This document shows, piece by piece, positions 8,997 to 17,505 of a stretch of 64,000 nt of DNA (position 1 is the stretch's first letter; the number at the start of each line of letters is the position of its first letter). Source of the stretch: Alphaproteobacteria bacterium (lineage in GTDB: Bacteria > Pseudomonadota > Alphaproteobacteria > JAEULC01). The notes under the pieces are model-generated. The model searched no databases and was not told the DNA's origin. It was given only the letters and a program-made list of their open reading frames with translations. The position numbers were made by a program, and so were the translations under genes. Where the stretch lies: NCBI GenBank assembly GCA_023150455.1, contig JAKLKW010000006.1:1-64000 (forward strand). Direction: 5' to 3'.

Positions 8997-9539
8997 TCAG
9001 AGCCGCTTGGAATAAACCGTCTTCCCGTCGCCGGGCGCGTAGAAATCCTCGAACACGTGCTCGATGTGGTAGCCGCAGGCCAGGTAGAAAGCCCGGGTCG
9101 GGTCGTATTGCGGGCGCGACGATGTCTCGACGTAGACGCTGAGGCCGTCGGCGGCGCGAACGGCATCCTCCACCGCCTGCATCAACGTCCTTCCCAGCCC
9201 GCGACCCTGGACCGTCGGCGCCACCGCGATCCAGTAAAGGTCCCAGCTGGTGAGCGTGCAGGGTATCGGACCGAAGCAGACGTATCCGCCCAGCCGGTCG
9301 CCTGCGTCTGCGAACAGGAAGTGATAGCCGCTCGCCTGCAGTCCCCTGGCCAGGCGGTCTTCGACCAGCTCGACCGCGACGGCGACCTCGTCCGGCCGGA
9401 AGAACCCGGTTTCCCCCACGAGCGCGCGCACGCGCCCGACATCCTGGCCATGCACGGTATCGCGCAGCCGGACGGTGGCCGCAGATGGGGCGGTCAGCCC
9501 GTGCGGCGCCGGGCGGAGGCCGTGGTCGAGCCCAGGCAT
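8997..9539 (-). CDS. GNAT family N-acetyltransferase of the aminomutase/ATP-grasp cluster
   Basis: A GNAT-fold protein of about 180 residues. The acetyl-CoA binding motif A is IAVAPTVQGRGLGRTLM, preceded by the CFGPIPCTLTSWDLYW strand region and followed by VETSSRPQYDPTRAFYLACGY, which is typical of small-molecule or amino acid N-acetyltransferases. The ATG at 9539 lies inside the last 46 bp of the upstream ATP-grasp gene, suggesting translational coupling. I infer that it acetylates the product, or an intermediate, of the aminomutase and the two ATP-grasp ligases. A comparison is N-acetyl-beta-lysine synthesis, where an aminomutase (AblA) is paired with an acetyltransferase (AblB). The substrate is unknown. 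Confidence 0.8.
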   Translation of the reverse strand: MPGLDHGLRPAPHGLTAPSAATVRLRDTVHGQDVGRVRALVGETGFFRPDEVAVAVELVEDRLARGLQASGYHFLFADAGDRLGGYVCFGPIPCTLTSWDLYWIAVAPTVQGRGLGRTLMQAVEDAVRAADGLSVYVETSSRPQYDPTRAFYLACGYHIEHVFEDFYAPGDGKTVYSKRL

Positions 9540-10528
9540 GCGGCGATGATCCGTTCGACGCCCTCTTCGAAGCCGAGGCCGGCGCGCTCCAGCATGGCGG
9601 CAAACCCGGCATCGGGCGACAGGCACGGGTTGGGATTGACCTCGAGGACATAGGGGCGACCGGCGCGGTCGACCCTGAGATCGACCCGCGCGTAGCCCCT
9701 GAGGTCGAACAGCCGCCAGCAACGCTGGGACAATTCGATCATCTGGTCAATCAGCGGACGGTCGGATTCGGGCAGATCGAGGACATGCGGCGTGTTGAGA
9801 TAGGCGAAGGATTCCTTGTCCCACTTGGACGCGTAGTCGAGGATGCGCGGCTTGTCCGCCGGGAAGTCGACGAAGGACATCTCCGCCACCGGCAGGGGCA
9901 GCGGCTCGCGTGGGCGGTCCGGGTCTTCGATCAGCGCCACCGCGAATTCGCGCCCATCGATGAACGATTCGGCGAACCACGATCCGCCGTAGCGGGCGGT
10001 CATCTCGGCCATGCGCCGCCGTGCGGCGGCAATGCCGTCGACCACCGCGCTGCCATCGAGGCCGATCGAGGCATCCTCCCAGGCCGACTTGACGATGAAC
10101 TTGCCGCGCGGCGCGCCGGCCGCATAGCCGTCCGCTTCGATCCAGGCCGGCGTGGCAATGCCGTTCTCGACCATCCGGCGCTTGGCCAGCGGCTTGTTCG
10201 ATGTCTGCATGAGCGCGACCGCGCCGCAACCCGTGAACGGGATGCCCAGGGCCTCGAGCACGTTGGGCGCGAGGTGGACATGCTGCCCGACGCCGCCAAC
10301 CGACTCGACCAGGTTGAAGACGAATACGGGATCGATCTGCTTCAACCGGCGGCTCATCGCGGCCAAGTCGAGCGTTATCGGCACCGCGGTCGACCGCCAG
10401 CCCATGCGCTTCAACGCCTGCGCGATGGTTCCTACCTGCACCAGCGTGTCCTGCTCGTCGGCCGAGGCGTCCGGCGGCACCGCGCCGTGCAGGATTGCGA
10501 CCGTTCCGTGATCCACGACTGTCCGCAC
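9494..10528 (-). CDS. ATP-grasp ligase, D-alanine-D-alanine ligase-like (second copy)
   Basis: About 344 residues of ATP-grasp fold. A D-Ala-D-Ala-ligase-type N-terminal domain starts at VVDHGTVAILHGAV, the central ATP-binding region has KFIVKSAWEDASIG, and the C-terminal metal site has YARVDLRVD and VLEVNPNPCLSPD. Such enzymes join two amino acids or peptides through an acyl-phosphate. No ATG fits the domain boundary, so I use the GTG at 10528, 14 bp after the stop of the first ATP-grasp gene; a GTG at 10516 is an alternative. The frame stays open further upstream, but that stretch is Arg/Pro-rich shadow. It is unlikely to be the cell-wall ddl, because it sits with an aminomutase and an acetyltransferase. 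Confidence 0.82.
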   Translation of the reverse strand: MRTVVDHGTVAILHGAVPPDASADEQDTLVQVGTIAQALKRMGWRSTAVPITLDLAAMSRRLKQIDPVFVFNLVESVGGVGQHVHLAPNVLEALGIPFTGCGAVALMQTSNKPLAKRRMVENGIATPAWIEADGYAAGAPRGKFIVKSAWEDASIGLDGSAVVDGIAAARRRMAEMTARYGGSWFAESFIDGREFAVALIEDPDRPREPLPLPVAEMSFVDFPADKPRILDYASKWDKESFAYLNTPHVLDLPESDRPLIDQMIELSQRCWRLFDLRGYARVDLRVDRAGRPYVLEVNPNPCLSPDAGFAAMLERAGLGFEEGVERIIAACLGSTTASARRRTG

Positions 10529-10542
10529 GGCGCCCGCGCGAT

Positions 10543-11556
10543 CTATTCGGCAGCGATGCGGGCGGCGGGCCTGACCCGCCCGGTCCCGATCCGCTTGCTG
10601 GCCGAATCGATGATGCGGCCGATGAGATCCAGATACTCGCCGCCCGCCTGCTCCCACAGGATCGGCAGGTCGGAATGCGACGGGTGCAGCCCGGCCAGCG
10701 GGTTGACCTCGATGAAATTGACCCGGCCCGAGGCGTCCGTGCGCAGGTCGACCCGGCCGGCGTCGCGGCAACCCAGGGCGCGCCACGACGCCACGGCCAC
10801 TGCGATCGATTCGCGTGCCAGGGCATCGTCGACCAGGCGGTAGATCACGCGCTCTTCGCACTCCTCCTTGTTCAGGTAGGAGTAGGCGCCGGGTTCGGCA
10901 TTGTCCTTCAAGATCACCTCGAGGGCGCCGACCGGCCGTGCCGCGTCGCCGGAGCCGGTGATGCCGACCGTGAATTCGCGGCCCGGCAGGAACGTCTCGA
11001 TCAGCACCGGCTGGGCGTAGCGCTGAAGCAGGGCCGAGCAGACCTGGCGCAACTGTGCCGGGGCGTCGATCTTCGATGCCGGCGTTACTCCCTTGCCCGT
11101 GCCTTCAGCCACCGGCTTGGCGAAGAGCGGATAGGGCAGCCGCACACCACCGATGTCGGACTCGGTCTCGATCACGACGAAGTCTGCGGTCGGGATTCCC
11201 GCGTCGCGGACGACCCGCTTGGTCAGGCCCTTGTGCAAGGTCAGGGCCATGACCATCGGGTCGGAGAAGGTGTAGGCGACACCGTAGGCGTCGAGGACCG
11301 CGGGGACCTGGGCCTCGCGCCCGATTCCGTTCAGCCCTTCGGCGATGTTGAACACCAGGTCCCAGCGCTCGCCCCGGGCCAGGCGCTCGACCAGCCGGCG
11401 GACATTGCCGATCCGGACCGTGCGGTGCCCAAGCGCCGCAATGGCGTCGTCCAGCGCCTGAATGGTCGCCGGGCTGTCGAACTCGGCCGTCTCTTCCTCG
11501 CCGTAGCCTTCGGCCAGGTAGTCGGCGCGCAGGTCGTAGGTCAGGCCGACCAGCAT
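10543..11556 (-). CDS. ATP-grasp ligase, D-alanine-D-alanine ligase-like (first copy)
   Basis: A 337-residue ATP-grasp enzyme, distinct from its neighbour. It has VGLTYDLRADYLAEG at the N-terminus, the ATP-binding stretch FAKPVAEGTGKGVTPASKI, and the C-terminal metal site GRVDLRTD with FIEVNPLAGLHPSHSDLP. It probably condenses an amino acid or beta-amino acid with a second amino acid. I choose ATG 11556; its Shine-Dalgarno region is a run of nine G residues ending 7 nt upstream. An alternative ATG at 11622 would put that G run inside the coding region. It lies between the aminomutase gene and the second ligase, with 14 bp to the latter. Confidence 0.82.
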   Translation of the reverse strand: MLVGLTYDLRADYLAEGYGEEETAEFDSPATIQALDDAIAALGHRTVRIGNVRRLVERLARGERWDLVFNIAEGLNGIGREAQVPAVLDAYGVAYTFSDPMVMALTLHKGLTKRVVRDAGIPTADFVVIETESDIGGVRLPYPLFAKPVAEGTGKGVTPASKIDAPAQLRQVCSALLQRYAQPVLIETFLPGREFTVGITGSGDAARPVGALEVILKDNAEPGAYSYLNKEECEERVIYRLVDDALARESIAVAVASWRALGCRDAGRVDLRTDASGRVNFIEVNPLAGLHPSHSDLPILWEQAGGEYLDLIGRIIDSASKRIGTGRVRPAARIAAE

Positions 11557-11563
11557 CGCGTGA

Positions 11564-11572
11564 CCCCCCCCC
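11564..11572 (-). repeat. Nine-base G tract in front of the first ATP-grasp gene
   Basis: On the coding (reverse) strand there is an uninterrupted run of nine G, read as C on the plus strand. It sits 7 nt upstream of the ATG at 11556, where a Shine-Dalgarno sequence belongs. Homopolymer G or C tracts of this length are prone to slipped-strand length changes. Here a change would alter ribosome spacing, or the reading frame if translation starts at 11622. Confidence 0.7.
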
Positions 11573-11636
11573 TGTCTCGACTGCACCGTTGTTGCTCCGG
11601 TCCTTGTCGTCGTGCGGTTCATGTCCGGTTTCGCCA

Positions 11637-12971
11637 CTACTCGGCCGCCAGGCGCAACGGGCGGTCGGCGGCGACCGTCCCGCCCGGATCGGCATAGCGG
11701 TAGATGCGGCCCTCGAAATTGCGGAACACCAAGTCGTCGCCGTCGCGTCCGATCAGATACTCGGGCAGCAGCGGGATCTTGCCGCCCCCGCCCGGCGCAT
11801 CGATCACCAGGTGCGGCACCGCGTAGCCCGTGGTGTGGCCGCGCAGGCCCTGGATGATCTCGATGCCCTTCGACACGGGCGTGCGGAAATGCGACGACCC
11901 CGAGATCGGGTCGGACTGGTAGAGGTAGTAGGGCTTGATCCGGTAGCGCAGCAGCCCGTGCATCAGCGACTTGATGGTCTCGACCGAGTCGTTGATCCCC
12001 TTCAACAGGACGGTCTGGCTGCCCAGCGGGATGCCCGCATCGGCCAGGCGCGCCGTCGATTCCCTGGTTTCCGGGGTCAGCTCGGCGGGATGGGTCGCGT
12101 GCACGCTCATCCACAACGGATGATGCTTGCGCAGCATCTTCACCAGGTCCCGCGAGATGCGCTGGGGCAGCACCATCGGCACCTTCGTTCCGATGCGGAT
12201 GAACTCGATGTGCGGAATGGCGCGCAGCCGGGTCAGCAGCCAGTCCAGCCTCTCGTCCGCCAGGGTCAGCGGGTCGCCACCCGACAGGAGGACGTCGCGC
12301 ACCTCGCTGTGGGCGCGCAGGTACTCGAGCGCGCGCTCCCACTGGGCGTAGTTGAAGGTGTGCTCGCCGCCGGTGTCGCCGACGAGGCGCGAGCGCGTGC
12401 AGTAGCGGCAATAGGTCGAGCAGAAGCCGGTCGTCAGGAACAGGACCCGGTCGGGATAGCGGTGCACCAGGCCCGGCACCTTCGCGTCGTGGTCCTCGCC
12501 CAGCGGGTCGTCGTACTCGCCGCGGACCTTTACATACTCGCCGTTGACCGGCAGATGGGTCCGGCGCAAAGCCTCGGCCGGGTCGTCCCGCGACATCAGG
12601 CTGGCGTAATAGGGCGTGATGCCGACCGGCAACGAGCCGCTATGGCGCTCGATCGCGCTCGCTTCGTCCTCGGACAGGCGGAAGATGCGGGACAGGTCCT
12701 TCAGCGTCTTGATGCGGTGGCGGACCTGCCAGCGCCAGTCGTTCCATTCGGCCTTGCCGGCCTCGGGATAGAAGCGCTTGCGGAACTCGTTGCTGATGGG
12801 GCCGATCGGGAACCTGAGATTGGAGGCCCGCCGCTTGGCCTTTGGCGGGAACAGGGCGGCGAAACTGGGGGAGTGGTTTTCCGGTCGGGCGGCTGTCGCG
12901 GTGGAGGCGCAGGCGCTGGAACCGGTGCCATTACTCGGAGGTTCGGATTCGATCGACAGTCGGTCGTCCAT
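11637..12971 (-). CDS. Lysine 2,3-aminomutase-like radical SAM enzyme (KamA family)
   Basis: A 444-residue KamA-family enzyme. The radical SAM [4Fe-4S] motif is C184-x3-C188-x2-C191 in FCSTYCRYC. The PLP lysine is K398 in PGGGGK. Aspartates D354 (YQSDP) and D391 (VIDAPG) sit at the same spacing as D293 and D330 of Clostridium subterminale lysine 2,3-aminomutase, 37 apart and 7 before the PLP lysine; in that enzyme they hold the substrate epsilon-amino group. This favours lysine as substrate and beta-lysine as product, by homology. It differs from EpmB, which acts in EF-P modification, in its longer N-terminus and in its neighbours: two ATP-grasp ligases and a GNAT enzyme downstream. It is the first gene of that cluster. 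Confidence 0.88.
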   Translation of the reverse strand: MDDRLSIESEPPSNGTGSSACASTATAARPENHSPSFAALFPPKAKRRASNLRFPIGPISNEFRKRFYPEAGKAEWNDWRWQVRHRIKTLKDLSRIFRLSEDEASAIERHSGSLPVGITPYYASLMSRDDPAEALRRTHLPVNGEYVKVRGEYDDPLGEDHDAKVPGLVHRYPDRVLFLTTGFCSTYCRYCTRSRLVGDTGGEHTFNYAQWERALEYLRAHSEVRDVLLSGGDPLTLADERLDWLLTRLRAIPHIEFIRIGTKVPMVLPQRISRDLVKMLRKHHPLWMSVHATHPAELTPETRESTARLADAGIPLGSQTVLLKGINDSVETIKSLMHGLLRYRIKPYYLYQSDPISGSSHFRTPVSKGIEIIQGLRGHTTGYAVPHLVIDAPGGGGKIPLLPEYLIGRDGDDLVFRNFEGRIYRYADPGGTVAADRPLRLAAE

Positions 12972-13078
12972 GATTCCGGGAAACTCCCTCGTGGATCGCG
13001 CAGGCGCTCATGCATCGCCTCCGGGGGACACGACTCAAGGTCAGTCCATCATCGCAATCGCATCGGCCCCCTGTCGGC

Positions 13079-13107
13079 TTGATAAGACTCGGTCGGAATC
13101 TTGTAAA
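13079..13107 (-). promoter_or_regulatory. Candidate sigma-70 promoter of the aminomutase cluster
   Basis: On the reverse strand a TTTACA box (13102-13107) and a TATCAA box (13079-13084) are separated by 17 bp. They lie in an AT-richer patch about 110 bp upstream of the aminomutase ATG. The -35 box matches the consensus at five of six positions and the -10 box at four of six. No other reverse-strand gene starts in this gap, so this is the likely promoter for the aminomutase, ligase and acetyltransferase genes. Confidence 0.5.
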
Positions 13108-13166
13108 GAAATAATTGGAACGCTCGGCCGCTCGCCGGCGGCCTTCCGGCGCGCGCGTCCCTCCGG

Positions 13167-14348
13167 CTAGAGGCCCCGCGGCAGGTGGAGCGCGATTCGC
13201 GCCATCACCAGCAGCGCGAGGCCGGTGGCGACGAACACCGCCGGCAGCGGAAGGAAGGTCAGGATGACGGCGAAGACCATCGGCCCGGTGATGTCCGAAA
13301 TCTGGCGATAGGTGCTGTAGACGGTCGCCATCTCGGCGCGCTCGTAGGGATGGACGGCGCGCAGGAAGGCAATGCCGCCCAGCGCATCGAGCGCCGTGAT
13401 GGCGAAGGCGCCGGCGACCAGCATGGCGGCCGCCACCAGCGGATAGGCCGCGATCAGGCCGACGCCGATCGACAGCATGCCGGTGACGGCGTACGCGCCG
13501 ACGATGATGGGCCTGACGCCGGTGCGGCGCGCCATCCGGCCGAAGACGAAGCTCAAGCACAGCACCGCGCTGCCCACCGACACGACGCCGGCGCTGGCGG
13601 CGGCGCCATAGCCGGCCTTGACCATGAACAGAGGCGCGTAGATGAAGAACATCGACCACCACAGCGAGCGCGCGTAGGCGATGGCATAAGCCAGCCGCAG
13701 CCGCGGCTGGACGACGAAGCGGCGCAGGTTGTAGGCGACGCCGGGGGGCGGGCGGGTCGCCGGCGCCACGGCGGGGTTGTCGCGCAGGCGCAACAGCCAG
13801 AAATAGCCGAGCAGAAGCGTAGCGCACAGCGTGCTGACGACGGCGACCGCCGGCATGCCCAGGCGTTCGGACACGTACACCCCGAGGAAGGGGCCCAGCG
13901 TCCAGCTCACCCCGCCGAACACCAGCCGCAGCGGCTCGGATTTGATCAGCTCGCGCTTGTGGATGTAGTCCATGATGTAGAGGTTGAGCGTGGTGTAGAG
14001 CGCGGCCGAGCCGCACACCCGGAGCCACATGCCGCTCGCCAGCCCCGGCAGCGTGCCGGTGGCGATCAGCCCGCCCATGGCGGCCAGCGCCGCGCAGCCC
14101 AGCGTATAGACCCATTTGCGCCGCATCAGCTGCAAGAGCCACGGGATCGACAGCGTGCCGGCCAATCCCGCGACGCCGATGGCGAAGTAGAGCAGGCTGA
14201 CATCGCGCTCGCTCCCGAGCACGCGATAGGCCGTGATCGGGATGACCGACACGAGAATGGCCCGCGCCAGCGAATCGAGCAGGAACATGACGCCGAAGAC
14301 CGTGGCGCCGGGCGTCGCCATCGGCGCCAGGAAGGCGGGGCGCGGCAT
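13167..14348 (-). CDS. MFS transporter
   Basis: A 393-residue major facilitator with about 12 predicted membrane helices. The first half has LLQLMRRKWVYTLGCA, a cytoplasmic basic loop between helices 2 and 3. The second half has FGRMARRTGVRPIIVGAYAVTG. The substrate cannot be told. The gene is on the same strand as the aminomutase cluster and 195 bp upstream of it, so it could export that product, but the promoter in the gap argues for a separate transcript. It is divergent from the Hyf-like operon, 181 bp away. Confidence 0.85.
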   Translation of the reverse strand: MPRPAFLAPMATPGATVFGVMFLLDSLARAILVSVIPITAYRVLGSERDVSLLYFAIGVAGLAGTLSIPWLLQLMRRKWVYTLGCAALAAMGGLIATGTLPGLASGMWLRVCGSAALYTTLNLYIMDYIHKRELIKSEPLRLVFGGVSWTLGPFLGVYVSERLGMPAVAVVSTLCATLLLGYFWLLRLRDNPAVAPATRPPPGVAYNLRRFVVQPRLRLAYAIAYARSLWWSMFFIYAPLFMVKAGYGAAASAGVVSVGSAVLCLSFVFGRMARRTGVRPIIVGAYAVTGMLSIGVGLIAAYPLVAAAMLVAGAFAITALDALGGIAFLRAVHPYERAEMATVYSTYRQISDITGPMVFAVILTFLPLPAVFVATGLALLVMARIALHLPRGL

Positions 14349-14495
14349 GCATGGTTATTACGCTTCGCCCGCGCGCTTGACCAGAGACCCTCGATTCTGC
14401 GGGGCTGTTGCCAACGACCCGTCGGGGAGTATGCTCGCCCCTTGTCCCCACGCTTCACAGTCGTTCCGGATTCCGCGTCATGTCCAGGCCCTTGT

Positions 14496-14511
14496 CGCTG
14501 AGGCCTCAGCG
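14496..14511. promoter_or_regulatory. Perfect 16-bp palindrome before the Hyf-like operon
   Basis: The sequence CGCTGAGGCCTCAGCG is a perfect palindrome ending 18 bp before the ATG of the first membrane-complex gene, in the 181-bp divergent gap to the MFS gene. It could be the operator of a dimeric regulator. It lacks a loop and a following T run, so it is not a typical terminator. Function is inferred from position and symmetry only. Confidence 0.4.
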
Positions 14512-14529
14512 CCCCGCCGTCGCTCGTAA

Positions 14530-16554
14530 ATGCTGACGGCCGCCGGCGCCGCGATACTTCTGCTGCTGTTGCTTGGCCTGTGCGGGCCGCTCCATGGCCG
14601 GCTGCCCGGCTCGGCCGCACGGACCGACCGGATCGCCTATGGCGGCGGCATGGCGGGGTGCTTCGTTCTGATGTCGGTCGGGCTCGCCGCCTTGAGCGGC
14701 GCCGTCGAGGACGACGCCTTGTCCGCCGCGCTGCCGATCGGCCTGCCCTGGCTGGGCGCCCATTTCCGCCTCGACCCGCTCTCGGCCTTCTTCATGGTCG
14801 TGGTCGATCTCGGCGGCCTCATCGCCTGCATCTACGGTCTCGGCTACGGCACGCACGAGCGCGAGCCGGGCCGTGTGCTCGGCTTCTTCACGCCCTATCT
14901 CGCCGGGCTGAACCTGGTGCTGCTGGCCGACGACGCCTTCTCGTTCCTGTTGTGCTGGGAGTTCATGTCGCTCTCGTCCTGGCTGCTCGTCCTGGTCAGC
15001 CATCGCGACCCCGAGAACCGGCACGCCGCGTACGTCTATATCGTCATGGCCAGCATCGGCACGTTCTGCCTCCTGCTCGCCTTCGGCCTGATGGCCGGCC
15101 CCGGCGGCGGGTACGGTTTCGCGGCGATGCGCGCCAGCGCGCTCGATCCCGGGCTCGAGACCGTGGTGCTGCTGCTCGCCATCGCCGGGGCGGGATCGAA
15201 AGCCGGCCTGGTGCCGCTGCATGCCTGGCTGCCGCTTGCCCACCCGGCCGCGCCAAGCCATGTCTCGGCGCTGATGTCCGGGGTCATGACCAAGGTCGCG
15301 ATCTACGGCTTCGTGCGGATCGTGCTCGACCTGCTCGGCACCCCGGCCTGGTGGTGGGGCCTTGTCGTGCTCCTGCTCGGCGGCCTGACGGCGGCCATGG
15401 GCGTGCTTTACGCGCTGATGCAGCAGGACCTGAAGCGGCTGCTCGCCTACAGCACGGTCGAGAATGTCGGTCTCGTCTTCGTGGGGCTGGGCCTGGCGCT
15501 GGCGTTCCAGGCCCAAGGAATGGTCGTGCCGGCCGCGCTGGCCCTCTCGGCCGGCCTGCTGCACGTGCTCAACCATTCCCTGTTCAAGAGCCTGCTGTTC
15601 TTCGGCGCGGGCGCGGTGCTGGTGGCCACGGGCGAGCGCCAGCTCGACCGGCTCGGCGGGCTGATCCACCGCATGCCGCGCACGGCGATCCTGTTCCTCG
15701 TCGGCTGCGCCGCGATCTCGGCGCTGCCGCCGCTCAACGGCTTCGTTTCGGAGTGGCTGATCTTCCAGGCGATCCTCTTGAGCCCGCAGCTGCCCGACTG
15801 GGCGCTGCGGTTCGTCGTTCCGGCCGTCGGCGCGGTGCTGGCGCTGTCGGCGGCGCTGGTGGCGACGACCTTCGTCAAGGCCTACGGCATCGCATTCCTC
15901 GGCCGGCCGCGTTCGCGCGAGGCCGAGGCGGCGCACGAGGTCGACCGGTGGCAGGGCGCCGCCATGACCGGGCTCGCCGCGCTGTGCCTCGCCGTCGGCG
16001 TGCTGCCGGCGCTTTTCCTCGACCTGCTGGCGCCGGTGACGCAGGCGCTCACCGGGGCGTCGCTCGACCGGCAGTCGGGCCTGCCCTGGCTGACGCTGAT
16101 CCCGATCGCCGAGGCGCGCAGCTCGTACAACGGGCTGCTGCTGCTGCTGTTCATCGCGTTCTCGACCGTCGTGCCGGCGCTGGTGATCCATCGCTTCGCG
16201 ACGCGCGCGACGCGGCGTGGGGCAATCTGGGACTGCGGCTTCCCGCAGACCGACCCGGCGACGCAGTACACCTCCGGCAGCTTCGCCCAGCCGCTGCGCC
16301 GCGTCTTCGGCACGCTGATCTTCCATGCGCGCGAGCGGGTCGATATGCCGTTGCCCGGCGAGGTGCGCGCCGCGCGGTTCAGCGTCGAGCTGCGGGACCT
16401 CGCCTGGGACGTGTTCTACGCGCCGGTCGCGCGCGCGGTCGAATTCGCTGCCGGGCGGCTGAACCACCTCCAGTTCCTGACCGTGCGACGCTACCTGTCG
16501 CTGGTGTTCGGCGCGCTGGTCCTGCTCCTGCTGGTGCTGGCGATATGGCAGTGA
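14530..16554 (+). CDS. hyfB: Hydrogenase-4 subunit B-like proton-pumping membrane subunit (HyfB)
   Basis: A 674-residue polytopic protein of the Mrp-antiporter/NuoL family. Multiple membrane helices run throughout. The conserved core includes WEFMSLSSWLLVLVSH near residue 140, PLHAWLPLAHPAAPSHVSALMSGVMTK near 235 and LLHVLNHSLFKSLLFF near 345, all typical of HyfB rather than of NuoL proper. It would provide a proton channel in a complex I-like enzyme. It is the first of six co-directional genes (HyfB, C, E, F, G, I-like). Its stop overlaps the start of the next gene by 10 bp. There is no HyfA ferredoxin gene upstream. Confidence 0.9.
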   Translation: MLTAAGAAILLLLLLGLCGPLHGRLPGSAARTDRIAYGGGMAGCFVLMSVGLAALSGAVEDDALSAALPIGLPWLGAHFRLDPLSAFFMVVVDLGGLIACIYGLGYGTHEREPGRVLGFFTPYLAGLNLVLLADDAFSFLLCWEFMSLSSWLLVLVSHRDPENRHAAYVYIVMASIGTFCLLLAFGLMAGPGGGYGFAAMRASALDPGLETVVLLLAIAGAGSKAGLVPLHAWLPLAHPAAPSHVSALMSGVMTKVAIYGFVRIVLDLLGTPAWWWGLVVLLLGGLTAAMGVLYALMQQDLKRLLAYSTVENVGLVFVGLGLALAFQAQGMVVPAALALSAGLLHVLNHSLFKSLLFFGAGAVLVATGERQLDRLGGLIHRMPRTAILFLVGCAAISALPPLNGFVSEWLIFQAILLSPQLPDWALRFVVPAVGAVLALSAALVATTFVKAYGIAFLGRPRSREAEAAHEVDRWQGAAMTGLAALCLAVGVLPALFLDLLAPVTQALTGASLDRQSGLPWLTLIPIAEARSSYNGLLLLLFIAFSTVVPALVIHRFATRATRRGAIWDCGFPQTDPATQYTSGSFAQPLRRVFGTLIFHARERVDMPLPGEVRAARFSVELRDLAWDVFYAPVARAVEFAAGRLNHLQFLTVRRYLSLVFGALVLLLLVLAIWQ

Positions 16555-17501
16555 TCTTCGACCTCGTCGTGCAAGGCGCCCAGATGGCGCTGGTGCTGGT
16601 GCTGGCGCCGCTGCTGACCGGCATCGTCCGCCTGGTGAAGGCGCGGCTGATGGGCCGGCGCGGTCCCTCGCCGATCCAGCCCTACCGCGACCTCATGCGG
16701 CTGCTGCGCAAGGAGGCGGTGCTGGCGGAAAACGCCTCGTGGCTGTTCCGCGTGACGCCCTATGTCGTCTTCGCCTCGATCTGGGTGGCCGCCTCGCTCG
16801 TGCCGACCTTCGCCACCGGCCTGATCTTCTCCTGGTCCGCCGACCTGATCGCGATCGTCGCCCTGCTGGGCAGCGCGCGCTTCTTCCTGGCGCTGGCCGG
16901 CATGGACGTCGGCACCAGCTTCGGCGGGATCGGCTCTTCGCGCGAGATGATGATCGCCTCGCTCGCCGAGCCCGCCATGCTGATGATCGTGTTCGCCGTG
17001 GCGCTGCTCGCGGGCTCTACACAGCTGTCGACCGTCGCCGCGGTGCTGCAGCAGCCCGAGGTCGGGCTCAGGGTCACGCTCGCGCTGGCGCTGGTGGCCA
17101 TGGTGATCGTGGCGATCGCCGAGAACGCCCGCATCCCCGTCGACAACCCGGCCACCCATCTCGAGCTCACCATGGTGCACGAGGCCATGGTGCTGGAATA
17201 CTCCGGCCGGCACCTTGCCATGATCGAGGCGGGGGCCTTCCTCAAGCTGCTGCTCTACGTATCGCTGATCGCGTGCGTGTTCCTGCCGTTCGGCCTCGCC
17301 CCGTCGGGCGCCGGGCCGGCGGCCTATGCCCTGGCGTTGCTGGTCTACCTGGCGAAGCTCCTGGGCGGCGGCGTCCTGCTGGCGCTGTTCGAGACCTCGA
17401 TCGCCAAGATGCGCGTGTTCCGCGTGCCCGAGTACCTGGGCGTGGCGCTGATGCTCGGACTGCTCGGCGTGATGCTCCTGTTCGTCAGCCGGAGCCTGTG
17501 A
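16545..17501 (+). CDS. hyfC: Hydrogenase-4 subunit C-like membrane subunit (HyfC/NuoH family)
   Basis: A 318-residue membrane protein of the NuoH/complex I subunit 1 family, in the HyfC branch. Visible marks are the N-terminal helix, RGPSPIQPYRDLMRLLRKE at about residue 40, the AENARIPVDNPATHLELTMVHEAMVLEYSG block near 190 and a C-terminal FRVPEYLG. These acidic and basic residues line the quinone/ion path in complex I relatives. It connects the soluble arm (G- and I-like subunits) to the antiporter-like arm. The ATG at 16545 overlaps the end of hyfB. Confidence 0.92.
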   Translation: MAVIFDLVVQGAQMALVLVLAPLLTGIVRLVKARLMGRRGPSPIQPYRDLMRLLRKEAVLAENASWLFRVTPYVVFASIWVAASLVPTFATGLIFSWSADLIAIVALLGSARFFLALAGMDVGTSFGGIGSSREMMIASLAEPAMLMIVFAVALLAGSTQLSTVAAVLQQPEVGLRVTLALALVAMVIVAIAENARIPVDNPATHLELTMVHEAMVLEYSGRHLAMIEAGAFLKLLLYVSLIACVFLPFGLAPSGAGPAAYALALLVYLAKLLGGGVLLALFETSIAKMRVFRVPEYLGVALMLGLLGVMLLFVSRSL

Positions 17502-17505
17502 CGCC

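Noticed and set aside
9494..11556. Cell-wall D-alanine-D-alanine ligases (ddl)
   Set aside because: They sit with an aminomutase and an acetyltransferase rather than in a mur/fts cluster, and two different copies in tandem do not fit a housekeeping ddl.
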